A stretch of 64,000 nucleotides of DNA from the NCBI RefSeq assembly GCF_900110925.1, contig NZ_FOFP01000003.1:248001-312000 (forward strand). Direction: 5' to 3'. Source of the stretch: Pseudomonas cuatrocienegasensis. GTDB lineage: Bacteria > Pseudomonadota > Gammaproteobacteria > Pseudomonadales > Pseudomonadaceae. The notes beneath the pieces are model-generated. The model was not told the DNA's origin. It did not search any database and saw only the letters and a list, made by a program, of their open reading frames with translations. The number at the start of each line of letters is the position of its first letter. The stretch's first letter is position 1. This document shows positions 9,782 through 17,274 of the stretch, one piece after another. The position numbers and the translations under genes are program-made.

Positions 9782-10363
9782 ATGCCCGCCCATACGCCAG
9801 GACGGCGTATTTCGGTGGTCGGTTGCTCCGGCTCGGGCAAGACCACTCTGGCGCGGCGCTTGGCGCAACACCTGGGCTATCGCCATATTGAGCTGGATGC
9901 GCTGTATCACCAGCCCAACTGGCAGCCGCTGCCCAAGGAGCAGTTCAAGCAGGCCGTAAGCGACGCATTGCGCGGCGACGACTGGGTCGTGGAGGGGAGT
10001 TATTCCGCCGTGCGCCCCCATGTGCTGGAACGCTCGGACATGGTGATCTGGCTGGACCTGCCCAAAGCCGTGGTGATGCGCCAGGTGCTGTGGCGAACGC
10101 TGCGGCGTCTGGTCAACAACGAAGAGCTGTGGAACGGCAACCGCGAGCGCTGGGGCAACCTGCTCAAGCTCAACCCCAGGCAATCCATCCTGGTCTGGAC
10201 CTGGCAACGCCACGCGGTTTACCGCCAGCGCTACGGCGAGGAAATGCTCAACTCATCGCCACAGCAACCGTACCTGCGGCTGACGTCGCGCCAGGCTGTC
10301 GAACGCTTTCTCAGCAGCCTGCAGGCACAGCGCGCGGTGCTCAGCCGCGCGCCTGAGCCTTGA
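9782..10363 (+). CDS. P-loop kinase-like protein (adenylate kinase/topology-modulation type)
   Basis: A 193-residue nucleoside/nucleotide-kinase-like protein. Walker A is GCSGSGKTTLARRL (about residues 13-26), followed by HIELDALYHQPNW, the signature of the FlaR/DNA topology modulation-type P-loop family. The middle has DMVIWLDLP and the RLVNNEELWNGNRERW lid-like region. The substrate is unknown. Start at ATG 9782, one base after the argH stop, suggests co-transcription. The 3' end overlaps the convergent GST gene by 23 bp. Confidence 0.85.
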   Translation: MPAHTPGRRISVVGCSGSGKTTLARRLAQHLGYRHIELDALYHQPNWQPLPKEQFKQAVSDALRGDDWVVEGSYSAVRPHVLERSDMVIWLDLPKAVVMRQVLWRTLRRLVNNEELWNGNRERWGNLLKLNPRQSILVWTWQRHAVYRQRYGEEMLNSSPQQPYLRLTSRQAVERFLSSLQAQRAVLSRAPEP

Positions 10364-11003
10364 CGAACGCGAGAAAGGCCGGCATCTCGGCCACTTTCTG
10401 CTCGGCAATGCGCTGTACGTGCGGGTTCTGGTTGAGTCGCTCAAGCAGCGCCCGCGCCGCCGGAAAGTCGGCCAGGAGGTCGAGGCCGAACAGCTTGTGC
10501 GCCACGACACAGGCCAGGTCCAGGCTGTAGAGGAAATACAGATCTGCCACGCTGAGCGCCTCACCCGCCACATAAGGGCTGAAGCGCCCGTGACGCTTGA
10601 GCGTGGCAACCCCTGCCAACAGCTCGGCCTTGCACTTGGCCAGCAGCGCATCCGCAACCGTTGCGCCAAAGAATGCCTGTGGGTATCCAAGGCGCGCCGG
10701 CAGTTCGATGTACAGCTCAATCTCCCGCGCCAGGCTGCGCACCTGCGCGCAGGCAAAGGGTTCAGTCGGCAGCAGCGGCGTGCCGCCGCATGTCTCCAGA
10801 TAATCGAGAATCACGCTGGTCTCGCTGATAAACCCGTCGGGCGTCTCCAGCACCGGCACCTTGCCCCGCGGGCTAATGCTCAGAAACGCTTCGCTCTGGC
10901 TACCGTGCACGTGGACAATCTCGAACGGCAAGCCCTTCTCCAGCAACGCAAGCTGGACCATATTGAAGTAGTTGCTGACGGCAAAACCGTGAAGTTTCAA
11001 CAC
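10341..11003 (-). CDS. Glutathione S-transferase family protein
   Basis: A 220-residue cytosolic GST. The thioredoxin-like N-terminal domain (1-80) reads LKLHGFAVSNYFNMVQLAL with the cis-Pro region GKVPVLETPDGFISETSVILDYLE. The helical C-terminal domain follows. I chose GTG at 11003 because AGGAG sits 8 bp upstream; TTG at 11000 is the alternative. No ATG fits. The physiological electrophile is unknown. Its last 23 bp overlap the tail of the convergent P-loop gene. Confidence 0.88.
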   Translation of the reverse strand: MLKLHGFAVSNYFNMVQLALLEKGLPFEIVHVHGSQSEAFLSISPRGKVPVLETPDGFISETSVILDYLETCGGTPLLPTEPFACAQVRSLAREIELYIELPARLGYPQAFFGATVADALLAKCKAELLAGVATLKRHGRFSPYVAGEALSVADLYFLYSLDLACVVAHKLFGLDLLADFPAARALLERLNQNPHVQRIAEQKVAEMPAFLAFVKAQARG

Positions 11004-11133
11004 TGCTGACGCTCCTATTCTGTCTACCCGACTTATAACGCCACGCACCTGCACACGCCCAGCGCCATCAGCACAGTGAATGGCGATACCGACGAAGCAC
11101 TGGCACACTGCACCTTTAGCCTCTGGAGCCGCC

Positions 11134-11409
11134 ATGACTGCGCACGATGAACGCGACGACGAAGCCTTCGCCGAAGACACCCTGACCCAGGCCATCGAAA
11201 ATCAGCTCGAAGCCGGTGAACCGGCCTTTGTCCAGGCGGTCCTGAACAAGCTGAGCCTGGTCGGCTATGCGCGCGAAGAGATTCTTGAACTGATGGCTCT
11301 GGTGCTGGCCGACGAGATCGACGTCATGCTGCGCGAAGACCGCGCGTTCGATCTGGCTCGCTACGAACAGGGCTTGCGCGCCCTGCCTGCATTGCCTGGC
11401 GACGCCTGA
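11134..11409 (+). CDS. Small acidic hypothetical protein
   Basis: A 91-residue, strongly acidic, helical protein (MTAHDERDDEAFAEDTLTQ start) with no motif that I recognise. The ATG at 11134 is preceded by CTGGAG at 5 bp, which favours it over the ATG at 11080. It sits 9 bp upstream of the solute-binding protein gene and is probably co-transcribed with it. No transmembrane or signal segment is visible. Confidence 0.7.
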   Translation: MTAHDERDDEAFAEDTLTQAIENQLEAGEPAFVQAVLNKLSLVGYAREEILELMALVLADEIDVMLREDRAFDLARYEQGLRALPALPGDA

Positions 11410-11418
11410 GCCACGCGC

Positions 11419-12201
11419 ATGGCGCCAGAGCGGCCACTGCGCCGTTTCCTGCAACTGCGCCTGTGGCTGCTCCTGCTATTGCCAGGTCTGGTCGCGCCAG
11501 CCTTGGCCGAGGTCATCCGCATCGGCGCCGAAGATGACTGGTACCCCTACACCGCGTACCGCGAAGGCCGCGTGCAAGGTATGTCGGTGGATATCCTGCG
11601 TGCCGCCTTCGCCGCCACCGGCCAATCGGTCGAACTGCTGCCTTACCCTTACGCACGCTGTATGGAAATGGCCCGCAGCGGGGAGCTGGTGGCCTGCTTC
11701 AATACCTCGCCGAATGCACGCATCCGCACCGACTACCAACTGCCGCAGCAACCGCTGTTCAGCGATGACATTCTGCTCTGGGCACGCCAGGACCAGGCCG
11801 ACGCCATCACTGACTTCAGCCGCCTCGATGGTAAACGCGTGGCTGTCACCCTGGGCTACGAATACGGGCCAATCCTCGATCAGCACACAGGCGTCGAACG
11901 CATCCCCGTACGCCGCGACCTCAACGGCTTTCTTATGCTGCAGCGCCAACGCGTCGACTTCACCGCTGCCTACCGCGGGACCGCACAGGCATTGTTCGTC
12001 GAGCACCCGGAGCTGGCGGGGCAGTTCGCCCCGGTTGCCGTGCTCCACCGTCCCCAGTTGTACCTCAGCGTATCCCGCCGCCACCCCTTGGCCGCCGAGG
12101 TACTGGAGCGTTTCGATCGTGGCATGCAGCAGTTGCATCACAATGGGCGCTACCAGCAGATCCTGCTTGACTGGCAACACCCTTCATCGCCAGCAGATTG
12201 A
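11419..12201 (+). CDS. Periplasmic solute-binding protein, amino-acid type (SBP_bac_3)
   Basis: A 260-residue exported protein. Residues 1-28 are a signal peptide (FLQLRLWLLLLLPGLVAPALA). The mature part has the family-3 binding-protein fold with IRIGAEDDWYPYTAYREGRV at its N-terminus and the DGKRVAVTLGYEYG hinge block. No permease or ATPase genes are adjacent, so it may be an orphan binding protein or a sensor partner. The ligand cannot be assigned from sequence. Confidence 0.85.
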   Translation: MAPERPLRRFLQLRLWLLLLLPGLVAPALAEVIRIGAEDDWYPYTAYREGRVQGMSVDILRAAFAATGQSVELLPYPYARCMEMARSGELVACFNTSPNARIRTDYQLPQQPLFSDDILLWARQDQADAITDFSRLDGKRVAVTLGYEYGPILDQHTGVERIPVRRDLNGFLMLQRQRVDFTAAYRGTAQALFVEHPELAGQFAPVAVLHRPQLYLSVSRRHPLAAEVLERFDRGMQQLHHNGRYQQILLDWQHPSSPAD

Positions 12202-12315
12202 GCAGGGCTTGACTACACTGCTCTGAGCACGCGCGCAGGCCTGCCAGAAATCGCCTGTAGCGCTGCCCGCCGCGGCCCTGCCACGGCATACCTCCAACAA
12301 CATGCCGGAGTCGTT

Positions 12316-12561
12316 ATGGCCTTTACCTCTGAACTGATTGCCGAACTGGAATTTCTCTCGCTGTTCAACCTGAGCAATACCCAGGAGGGCCTGAAAGTCC
12401 ATCACACCGCCACTGCGGCCGCGATCGCCGCCGCCCAGCGCCTGCACGACAAGGGCCTGATCAGCCAGCCCGATGGCGGTTACCTGACCAGCCTCGGGCT
12501 GGAAGCTGCCGCCCACGCCCAGGGTGTACTGACCATTCTCAAACTCCCGCAAGCCGCCTGA
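12316..12561 (+). CDS. TIGR02647 family protein
   Basis: An 81-residue protein with the TIGR02647 pattern: FTSELIAELEFLSLFNLSN at the start, and a second half (LHDKGLISQPDGGYLTSLG) resembling a winged-helix remnant. Family function is unknown; the shape suggests DNA binding. The start is supported by GGAG 6 bp before the ATG. It is a single gene between the binding protein and cyaA. Confidence 0.8.
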   Translation: MAFTSELIAELEFLSLFNLSNTQEGLKVHHTATAAAIAAAQRLHDKGLISQPDGGYLTSLGLEAAAHAQGVLTILKLPQAA

Positions 12562-12694
12562 GCGACCCGCATACCTGACCGCCGAGCCCGCAGCGCGCCC
12601 GGCGGTCGGGCGACCCCGAATACCGCACTGCACCACAGCACAGACGGCTGATAGTCTAGGCGGCATCTCGTTCCACCCGCCCCAGAGCCGACGC

Positions 12695-15562
12695 ATGAGC
12701 CGTACCCAGGAAATCCGCCCGGACATTGATGAGGGTATCGACCGCAAGGTCCTGGCTCAGCTGCGTGCGCGTTTTCTCGCGGTCAACAAGGGCCGCCTGC
12801 AACGCGCCAGCGAAGCCTTGTCGACGCGCCAGCAGTTGGTACTGCGCCTGTTGCCCCTGCTGTTTCATGTCAACCATCCTTTGCTGCCGGGCTATGTTTC
12901 GGGCGCCACACCGGCTGGCGTCAGCGGCTATGAGCCAGACGACGATGAACTGGCCGAAGCTCAGCGCCTGACCCGCTCCTTTGCCTACAAGCCGCGTCGG
13001 GGCAATGCCCTGAGTGCCAACCTCACCGGCATCCACGGGCTGTTTCTGATGGGCAGCCTGGGCACCGTGGCGCAAGCCGAGCAGAGCGACATGGACGTGT
13101 GGGTGTGCCACGCGCCCAACCTGACGGGCGAGGCGCTGGCTGAACTGCGGCGTAAATGTGATCAGCTCGAAATCTGGGCCGCGACCCTGGGCGCCGAAGC
13201 GCACTTCTTTCTGATCGACCCGGCACGCTTTACCGTCGGCGACCGCGAAGCCCTGCTCACCTCCGACGACTGCGGCACCACCCAGCACTACCTGCTGCTC
13301 GATGAGTTCTACCGCACCGCCATCTGGCTGGCCGGGCGCACCCCACTGTGGTGGCTGGTACCGGTCTACGAGGAGCCGCGCTACCAGGCCTATATCACCA
13401 CCTTGCTGAACAAGCGCTTTATCCGCGCTGACGAGGTCCTCGATCTGGGCCACCTGGCGCGCATACCGCCTGGGGAGTTCATCGGTGCAGGCATGTGGCA
13501 GCTGTACAAGGGCATCGAGTCGCCCTACAAGTCAGTGCTCAAACTGCTGCTGACCGAGGTTTATGCCAGCGAACACCCGAAGGTCGAATGCCTGTCACTG
13601 CGCTTCAAACAGGCCGTGTTCGCCAACCAGCTGGACCTCGACGAGCTCGACCCCTATATCGTCGTCTACCGCCGCCTGGAGGAATACCTCAGCGCACGGG
13701 GCGAACACGAGCGTCTCGAACTGATCCGCCGCTGCCTGTACCTGAAGATCGACAAGAAACTCAGCCGTCCGCCCCGCGGCCGTGCAAAGAGCTGGCAACG
13801 CCTGCTGCTCGAACGCCTGACCCGCGACTGGGACTGGTCACCGCGCCACCTGGCAATGCTCGACAGCCGCAGCCAGTGGAAGGTGCGCCAGGTCAGTACC
13901 GAGCGGCGCGCACTGGTCAACGAGCTCACCTACAGCTACCGTTTTTTATCGGCGTTCGCCCGCACCGAGCAGGCCGCCAGTTCGCTCAACAGCCGCGACC
14001 TCGGGGTCCTCGGCCGGCGCCTGTACGCCGCCTTCGAGCGCAAGGCCGGCAAGATCGAATTCATCAACCCGGGCATCGCCCCGGACCTCGCCGAAGACAC
14101 CCTGACCCTGGTGCACAGCCCCAGCCCCGAAGCCCCGCAGGAAACCCAGTGGGCCCTCTATACCGGCAGCCTGGGAGCCCAGGAGTGGCCGGATTTTGCC
14201 CCGCTCAAGCGCGCCCGCGAGCTCATTGAGCTGCTCGCCTGGTGCCACCGCAATGGCGTGATCGACAACAGTACACGGCTATCGCTGCACCCCGGCGCCA
14301 GCGACCTCAGCGAATTCGAGCTGTCGAACCTGCTGACCAGCCTGCAGCACGCTGTGCCACTGCCCCTGGCACCGGTTGCCGAGGTGGACCTGCTGCAAGC
14401 CAGCAGCCCGCGGGAAGTCCTCGTGCTGGTCAACGTCGGTATCGACCCACTGCCCCAGCACAGCCAGATGAACGTGCACATGACCACCGAACGCACCGAC
14501 GCCCTCGGTTACTCAGGGGTGCGCGAGAACCTGGTGCTGACCCTCGACCAGGTCACGCTCAATAGCTGGAATGAGCTGCTGACCAGCCGCTATGACGGCC
14601 CCCACGCCCTGCTCGACTGCCTGCGCGACCTGCTCAACAGCCTGCCGGCCGAAGGCCCCGTGCCCAACCTGCGGGTGCGCTGCTTCTGCCGTAACCGCGC
14701 CACGCAGATTGCCGAACGGGTCGAGGAGCTGTTTCGCGACACCCTCGCCGCCTTCGCCGATGGCGCACCCAACCGTTACCTGCTGCAGATCAAGCAGCAT
14801 TACCACGTCCTTGAATGGCGCCCCGGCCAGGTGCGTCACACGCCGCTGCACGACCGCAACGCCCTGCTCGACCACCTTGGTCGTGAGCGCAGCGACTACA
14901 GCGCGCTGCACCTGGACCGCCATGTGCTGGCCGGAGACGAGCTGGGGCTGATCCTGCCGCTCGGCCGGGCAAACTGCATCCAGGTGTTCTATCGCTGCTA
15001 CGAAAGCACGGACGAGGCCGAGTTGAGTGTGCTCGACGAACACAATGCGCTGTGGCGTCAGCGCGTGCCATTCCGCGACGAACAAAGCCTGCTGACGCCG
15101 CTGCAGCGCTTCCTGCAATCGCTGCTGTACCGCCGCAATGCACTGCTACCGCTGGATGGCGCCCTGCCTGCCGCACCGCCGGAAGTGCTCTACTACCAAA
15201 TTCTGCCGGATGCCCCGGCCCGCCCCCAGCGCCTGGAGCGCCGCCCAGCGCCGAGCGCCGCGGTGAGCCACCCGTTCTTCGATGTGCAAGCCATTCTGGA
15301 GCCCGCCGACGGCAAGCGCGTGCACGTGACCCTGTACTGCAACCACCGTGAGTTTTCCGAGCTGGAATACGCCGGTGACCTCTACGCCGCCGTGGCTCAG
15401 CACATCCTCGCCCAGCGCGCTGGCGGCGAGCGCTACCCCTGCTACATCACCGACCTCGACCTCTCGGCGCTGCTCGACAGCGCTGCTGGACAGACCCTGG
15501 TTTCGCTGCGTTACAAGGCACGCCTGGAAGACGCCCTGAACCAGGCACTGCAGCACGCCTGA
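12695..15562 (+). CDS. cyaA: Class I adenylate cyclase
   Basis: A 955-residue cytoplasmic enzyme converting ATP to cAMP. The N-terminal catalytic region includes NLTGIHGLFLMGSLGTVAQ and QSDMDVWVCHAP, a nucleotidyltransferase-type GS-x-DxD arrangement. The C-terminal half is the large regulatory part typical of enterobacterial-type cyclases. In Pseudomonas its cAMP activates Vfr. The stop at 15562 is immediately followed by the Fur-box/promoter of the accessory operon. Confidence 0.95.
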   Translation: MSRTQEIRPDIDEGIDRKVLAQLRARFLAVNKGRLQRASEALSTRQQLVLRLLPLLFHVNHPLLPGYVSGATPAGVSGYEPDDDELAEAQRLTRSFAYKPRRGNALSANLTGIHGLFLMGSLGTVAQAEQSDMDVWVCHAPNLTGEALAELRRKCDQLEIWAATLGAEAHFFLIDPARFTVGDREALLTSDDCGTTQHYLLLDEFYRTAIWLAGRTPLWWLVPVYEEPRYQAYITTLLNKRFIRADEVLDLGHLARIPPGEFIGAGMWQLYKGIESPYKSVLKLLLTEVYASEHPKVECLSLRFKQAVFANQLDLDELDPYIVVYRRLEEYLSARGEHERLELIRRCLYLKIDKKLSRPPRGRAKSWQRLLLERLTRDWDWSPRHLAMLDSRSQWKVRQVSTERRALVNELTYSYRFLSAFARTEQAASSLNSRDLGVLGRRLYAAFERKAGKIEFINPGIAPDLAEDTLTLVHSPSPEAPQETQWALYTGSLGAQEWPDFAPLKRARELIELLAWCHRNGVIDNSTRLSLHPGASDLSEFELSNLLTSLQHAVPLPLAPVAEVDLLQASSPREVLVLVNVGIDPLPQHSQMNVHMTTERTDALGYSGVRENLVLTLDQVTLNSWNELLTSRYDGPHALLDCLRDLLNSLPAEGPVPNLRVRCFCRNRATQIAERVEELFRDTLAAFADGAPNRYLLQIKQHYHVLEWRPGQVRHTPLHDRNALLDHLGRERSDYSALHLDRHVLAGDELGLILPLGRANCIQVFYRCYESTDEAELSVLDEHNALWRQRVPFRDEQSLLTPLQRFLQSLLYRRNALLPLDGALPAAPPEVLYYQILPDAPARPQRLERRPAPSAAVSHPFFDVQAILEPADGKRVHVTLYCNHREFSELEYAGDLYAAVAQHILAQRAGGERYPCYITDLDLSALLDSAAGQTLVSLRYKARLEDALNQALQHA

Positions 15563-15572
15563 ACGAATACAA

Positions 15573-15600
15573 TTGATATCGATTATTGATTGCATATAAT
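15573..15600 (+). promoter_or_regulatory. Sigma70-type promoter overlapping a Fur-box-like sequence
   Basis: TTGATA (15573-15578), a 16-bp spacer and a perfect TATAAT (15595-15600) lie 11 bp after the cyaA stop and just before the ECF sigma gene. The AT-rich GATATCGATTATTGATTGC inside it resembles the 19-bp Fur box GATAATGATAATCATTATC, so Fe-Fur would occlude RNA polymerase. The promoter elements are seen directly; Fur binding is inferred. Confidence 0.6.
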
Positions 15601-15633
15601 GCCGGCACTTTGCCTTTCGCAGCCGTGCCCGCC

Positions 15634-16137
15634 GTGAATGACCCCAAACTGGAACTCTATCTCAGCCACCGCCGCGCGCTGATCGACTATGCCCGCTCGA
15701 TTGCGGGTGGTCGCGCCCAGGCCGAGGACGTGGTTCAGGACGCCTGGCTGCGCTTTGCCGACGAGCGCACCGGCCCCAACCTGCGCAACCCGCTCGGTTA
15801 CCTCTACCGCATCGTGCGTAACCTGGCGCTGGACGCAAGTCGCCGCCTGTCCACCGAGCAGCGCGAGCCTGAAGGCGCCAGCCGGCTCGGCGAGCTGCTG
15901 GCCTCCACCCCGTCACCTGAGGCGCAGGTCTGTGATGAGGACGCCCTGCAGATGATCGCCAACGCCCTGCTGGAGCTGCCAGAACGCACGCGCATAGCCT
16001 TTGAAATGCACCGTTTTGGCGACTACACGCTGCAACAGATCGCCCAGCATCTAGGGGTTTCGGTTGGCCTGGTTCATAGCCTGGTACGTGATGCCATGAC
16101 CCACTGCGCAGAGCGCCTGGGTGACCATGAAGATTGA
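15634..16137 (+). CDS. ECF RNA polymerase sigma factor, FecI/iron-starvation type
   Basis: A 167-residue extracytoplasmic-function sigma factor. Region 2 is LSHRRALIDYARSIAGGRAQAEDVVQDAWLRF with LGYLYRIVRNLALD (core and -10 binding). Region 4 is LLELPERTRIAFEMHRFGDYTLQQIAQHLGVSVGLVHSLVRDA (-35 binding). There is no convincing ribosome site: GTG at 15634 (NDPKLELYL) or GTG at 15625 are both possible. Its last bases overlap the fecR-like gene, as in FecI/FecR pairs. It probably drives the downstream receptor promoter when FecR relays substrate binding. Confidence 0.88.
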   Translation: MNDPKLELYLSHRRALIDYARSIAGGRAQAEDVVQDAWLRFADERTGPNLRNPLGYLYRIVRNLALDASRRLSTEQREPEGASRLGELLASTPSPEAQVCDEDALQMIANALLELPERTRIAFEMHRFGDYTLQQIAQHLGVSVGLVHSLVRDAMTHCAERLGDHED

Positions 16138-17167
16138 ACCGCCATCCATCAATCCGTCCGCGCCCGCAGCGCCTGCCTCTGCGCCAGACCTGGCCAATGA
16201 CCCAGCCTGGCAAGCCGCGCTGGACTGGCACCTGCGCCTCCATGCGCAACCGGATGACACCGCCTTGCAAGCCGCTTTCAGCACCTGGCACAGCGCCCAC
16301 CCGGCGCACGCGCGTGCCTGGCAGCGCGCCCAGCGGGTCTGGCAACTGAGCGGCGCCCTGACCCCCTCGCCTCGCCAGCCGATACCCACTGTGCAGCCAT
16401 CATTGCCGCCACGCAGCCGACCCACCCGGCGGCGCAAGCGCCTGCTGGGCGGGGCCGCCGCCATGGCCGCCTGCCTGCTTGTCGTTCTGCTGCAGTGGCC
16501 AACCTGGCAGGCCGACTATTACAGCCCAAAGGGCGAGCGTCGCACCCTCAGCCTGAATGACGGCAGCCAGCTCACGCTCGACGGTGGCAGCGCGATCAAG
16601 GTCCATCTCGACAAGACACAGCGCCAGGTCACCCTGCTCCGCGGCCGCGTGTACTTCCAGGTCAGCCGCGATACGGCTCGCCCGTTTCAGGTGGAGGCGG
16701 GCACGACCACCATCACGGTCACCGGCACCGCCTTCACCGTGGACCACGGCGACGAGCGTTCGAGCGTGGCCGTCGAGCATGGCAGCGTGCAGGTAGACGA
16801 TTCGCAGACCGATACCCGGCAGTCCAAGGCAGCGCTCGGCGCGGGTGATCGCCTGGAACTGGACCACCACCTGGGCAAGGCACAGCTCAGCCATCAGGCG
16901 CCCGGCACCATGGCCGCCTGGCGCAAGGGCCTGCTGGTCGCAGACAACCAGCCCCTGGTCCAGGTCCTCGAACAAGTGGCCAAACAGCTACCAGGCCTGG
17001 TCGTTCTGCACGATCAGGCACTGGGTCAGCGGCGCGTGACCGGAGTCTTCGACCTCACCCGCCCAGAAGCCGCACTAGAAGCCTTGATCACCCCTCAAGG
17101 CGGCCGCATCGAGGCCTACAGCCCCTGGCTGCTGGTGATTCAAAGCGCCCCTGGAAAAAATAAATAG
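16127..17167 (+). CDS. FecR family anti-sigma / signal-transducing membrane protein
   Basis: A 346-residue inner-membrane regulator. The cytoplasmic N-terminus has the DUF4880 helical domain (DPAWQAALDWHLRLHAQ, WHSAHPAHARAWQRAQRVW) that binds the sigma factor. One transmembrane helix follows (about residues 103-122, GGAAAMAACLLVVLLQW). The periplasmic FecR domain (RRTLSLNDGSQLTLDGGSAIKV, LLRGRVYFQVSRDTARPFQV) and a C-terminal STN-like segment (GVFDLTRPEAALEAL) complete it. ATG 16127 or GTG 16121 may start it. It overlaps the sigma gene by 11 bp. Expected role: sense the receptor STN domain and release or activate the sigma factor. Confidence 0.9.
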   Translation: MKIEPPSINPSAPAAPASAPDLANDPAWQAALDWHLRLHAQPDDTALQAAFSTWHSAHPAHARAWQRAQRVWQLSGALTPSPRQPIPTVQPSLPPRSRPTRRRKRLLGGAAAMAACLLVVLLQWPTWQADYYSPKGERRTLSLNDGSQLTLDGGSAIKVHLDKTQRQVTLLRGRVYFQVSRDTARPFQVEAGTTTITVTGTAFTVDHGDERSSVAVEHGSVQVDDSQTDTRQSKAALGAGDRLELDHHLGKAQLSHQAPGTMAAWRKGLLVADNQPLVQVLEQVAKQLPGLVVLHDQALGQRRVTGVFDLTRPEAALEALITPQGGRIEAYSPWLLVIQSAPGKNK

Positions 17168-17175
17168 CCAAAGCC

Positions 17176-17202
17176 TGAAAAAACTCCCGCGCCAAACGTC
17201 TC
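17176..17202 (+). promoter_or_regulatory. Candidate ECF-sigma-dependent promoter of the receptor gene
   Basis: TGAAAAAACTC followed about 10 bp later by CGTCTC (17197-17202) resembles the GAAAAW...CGTCT arrangement found upstream of Pseudomonas receptors controlled by surface-signalling sigma factors. It lies just after the fecR-like stop, so the receptor-protease-ABC genes could be transcribed independently of the sigma-fecR pair. The assignment is by pattern only. Confidence 0.4.
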
Positions 17203-17223
17203 TTGGCTGCGACGCAAGTGAGA

Positions 17224-17242
17224 GGCGTTCGCAAAGAACGCC
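17224..17242 (+). other. Perfect stem-loop in the receptor mRNA leader
   Basis: GGCGTTC GCAAA GAACGCC forms a 7-bp perfect stem with a 5-nt loop, 18 bp before the GGGGAG ribosome site of the receptor gene. It lacks a T-run, so it is not a standard terminator. It could stabilise the mRNA or tune translation. Confidence 0.5.
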
Positions 17243-17274
17243 ACCGACCTTGCATCACCCGGGGAGACTTATAC

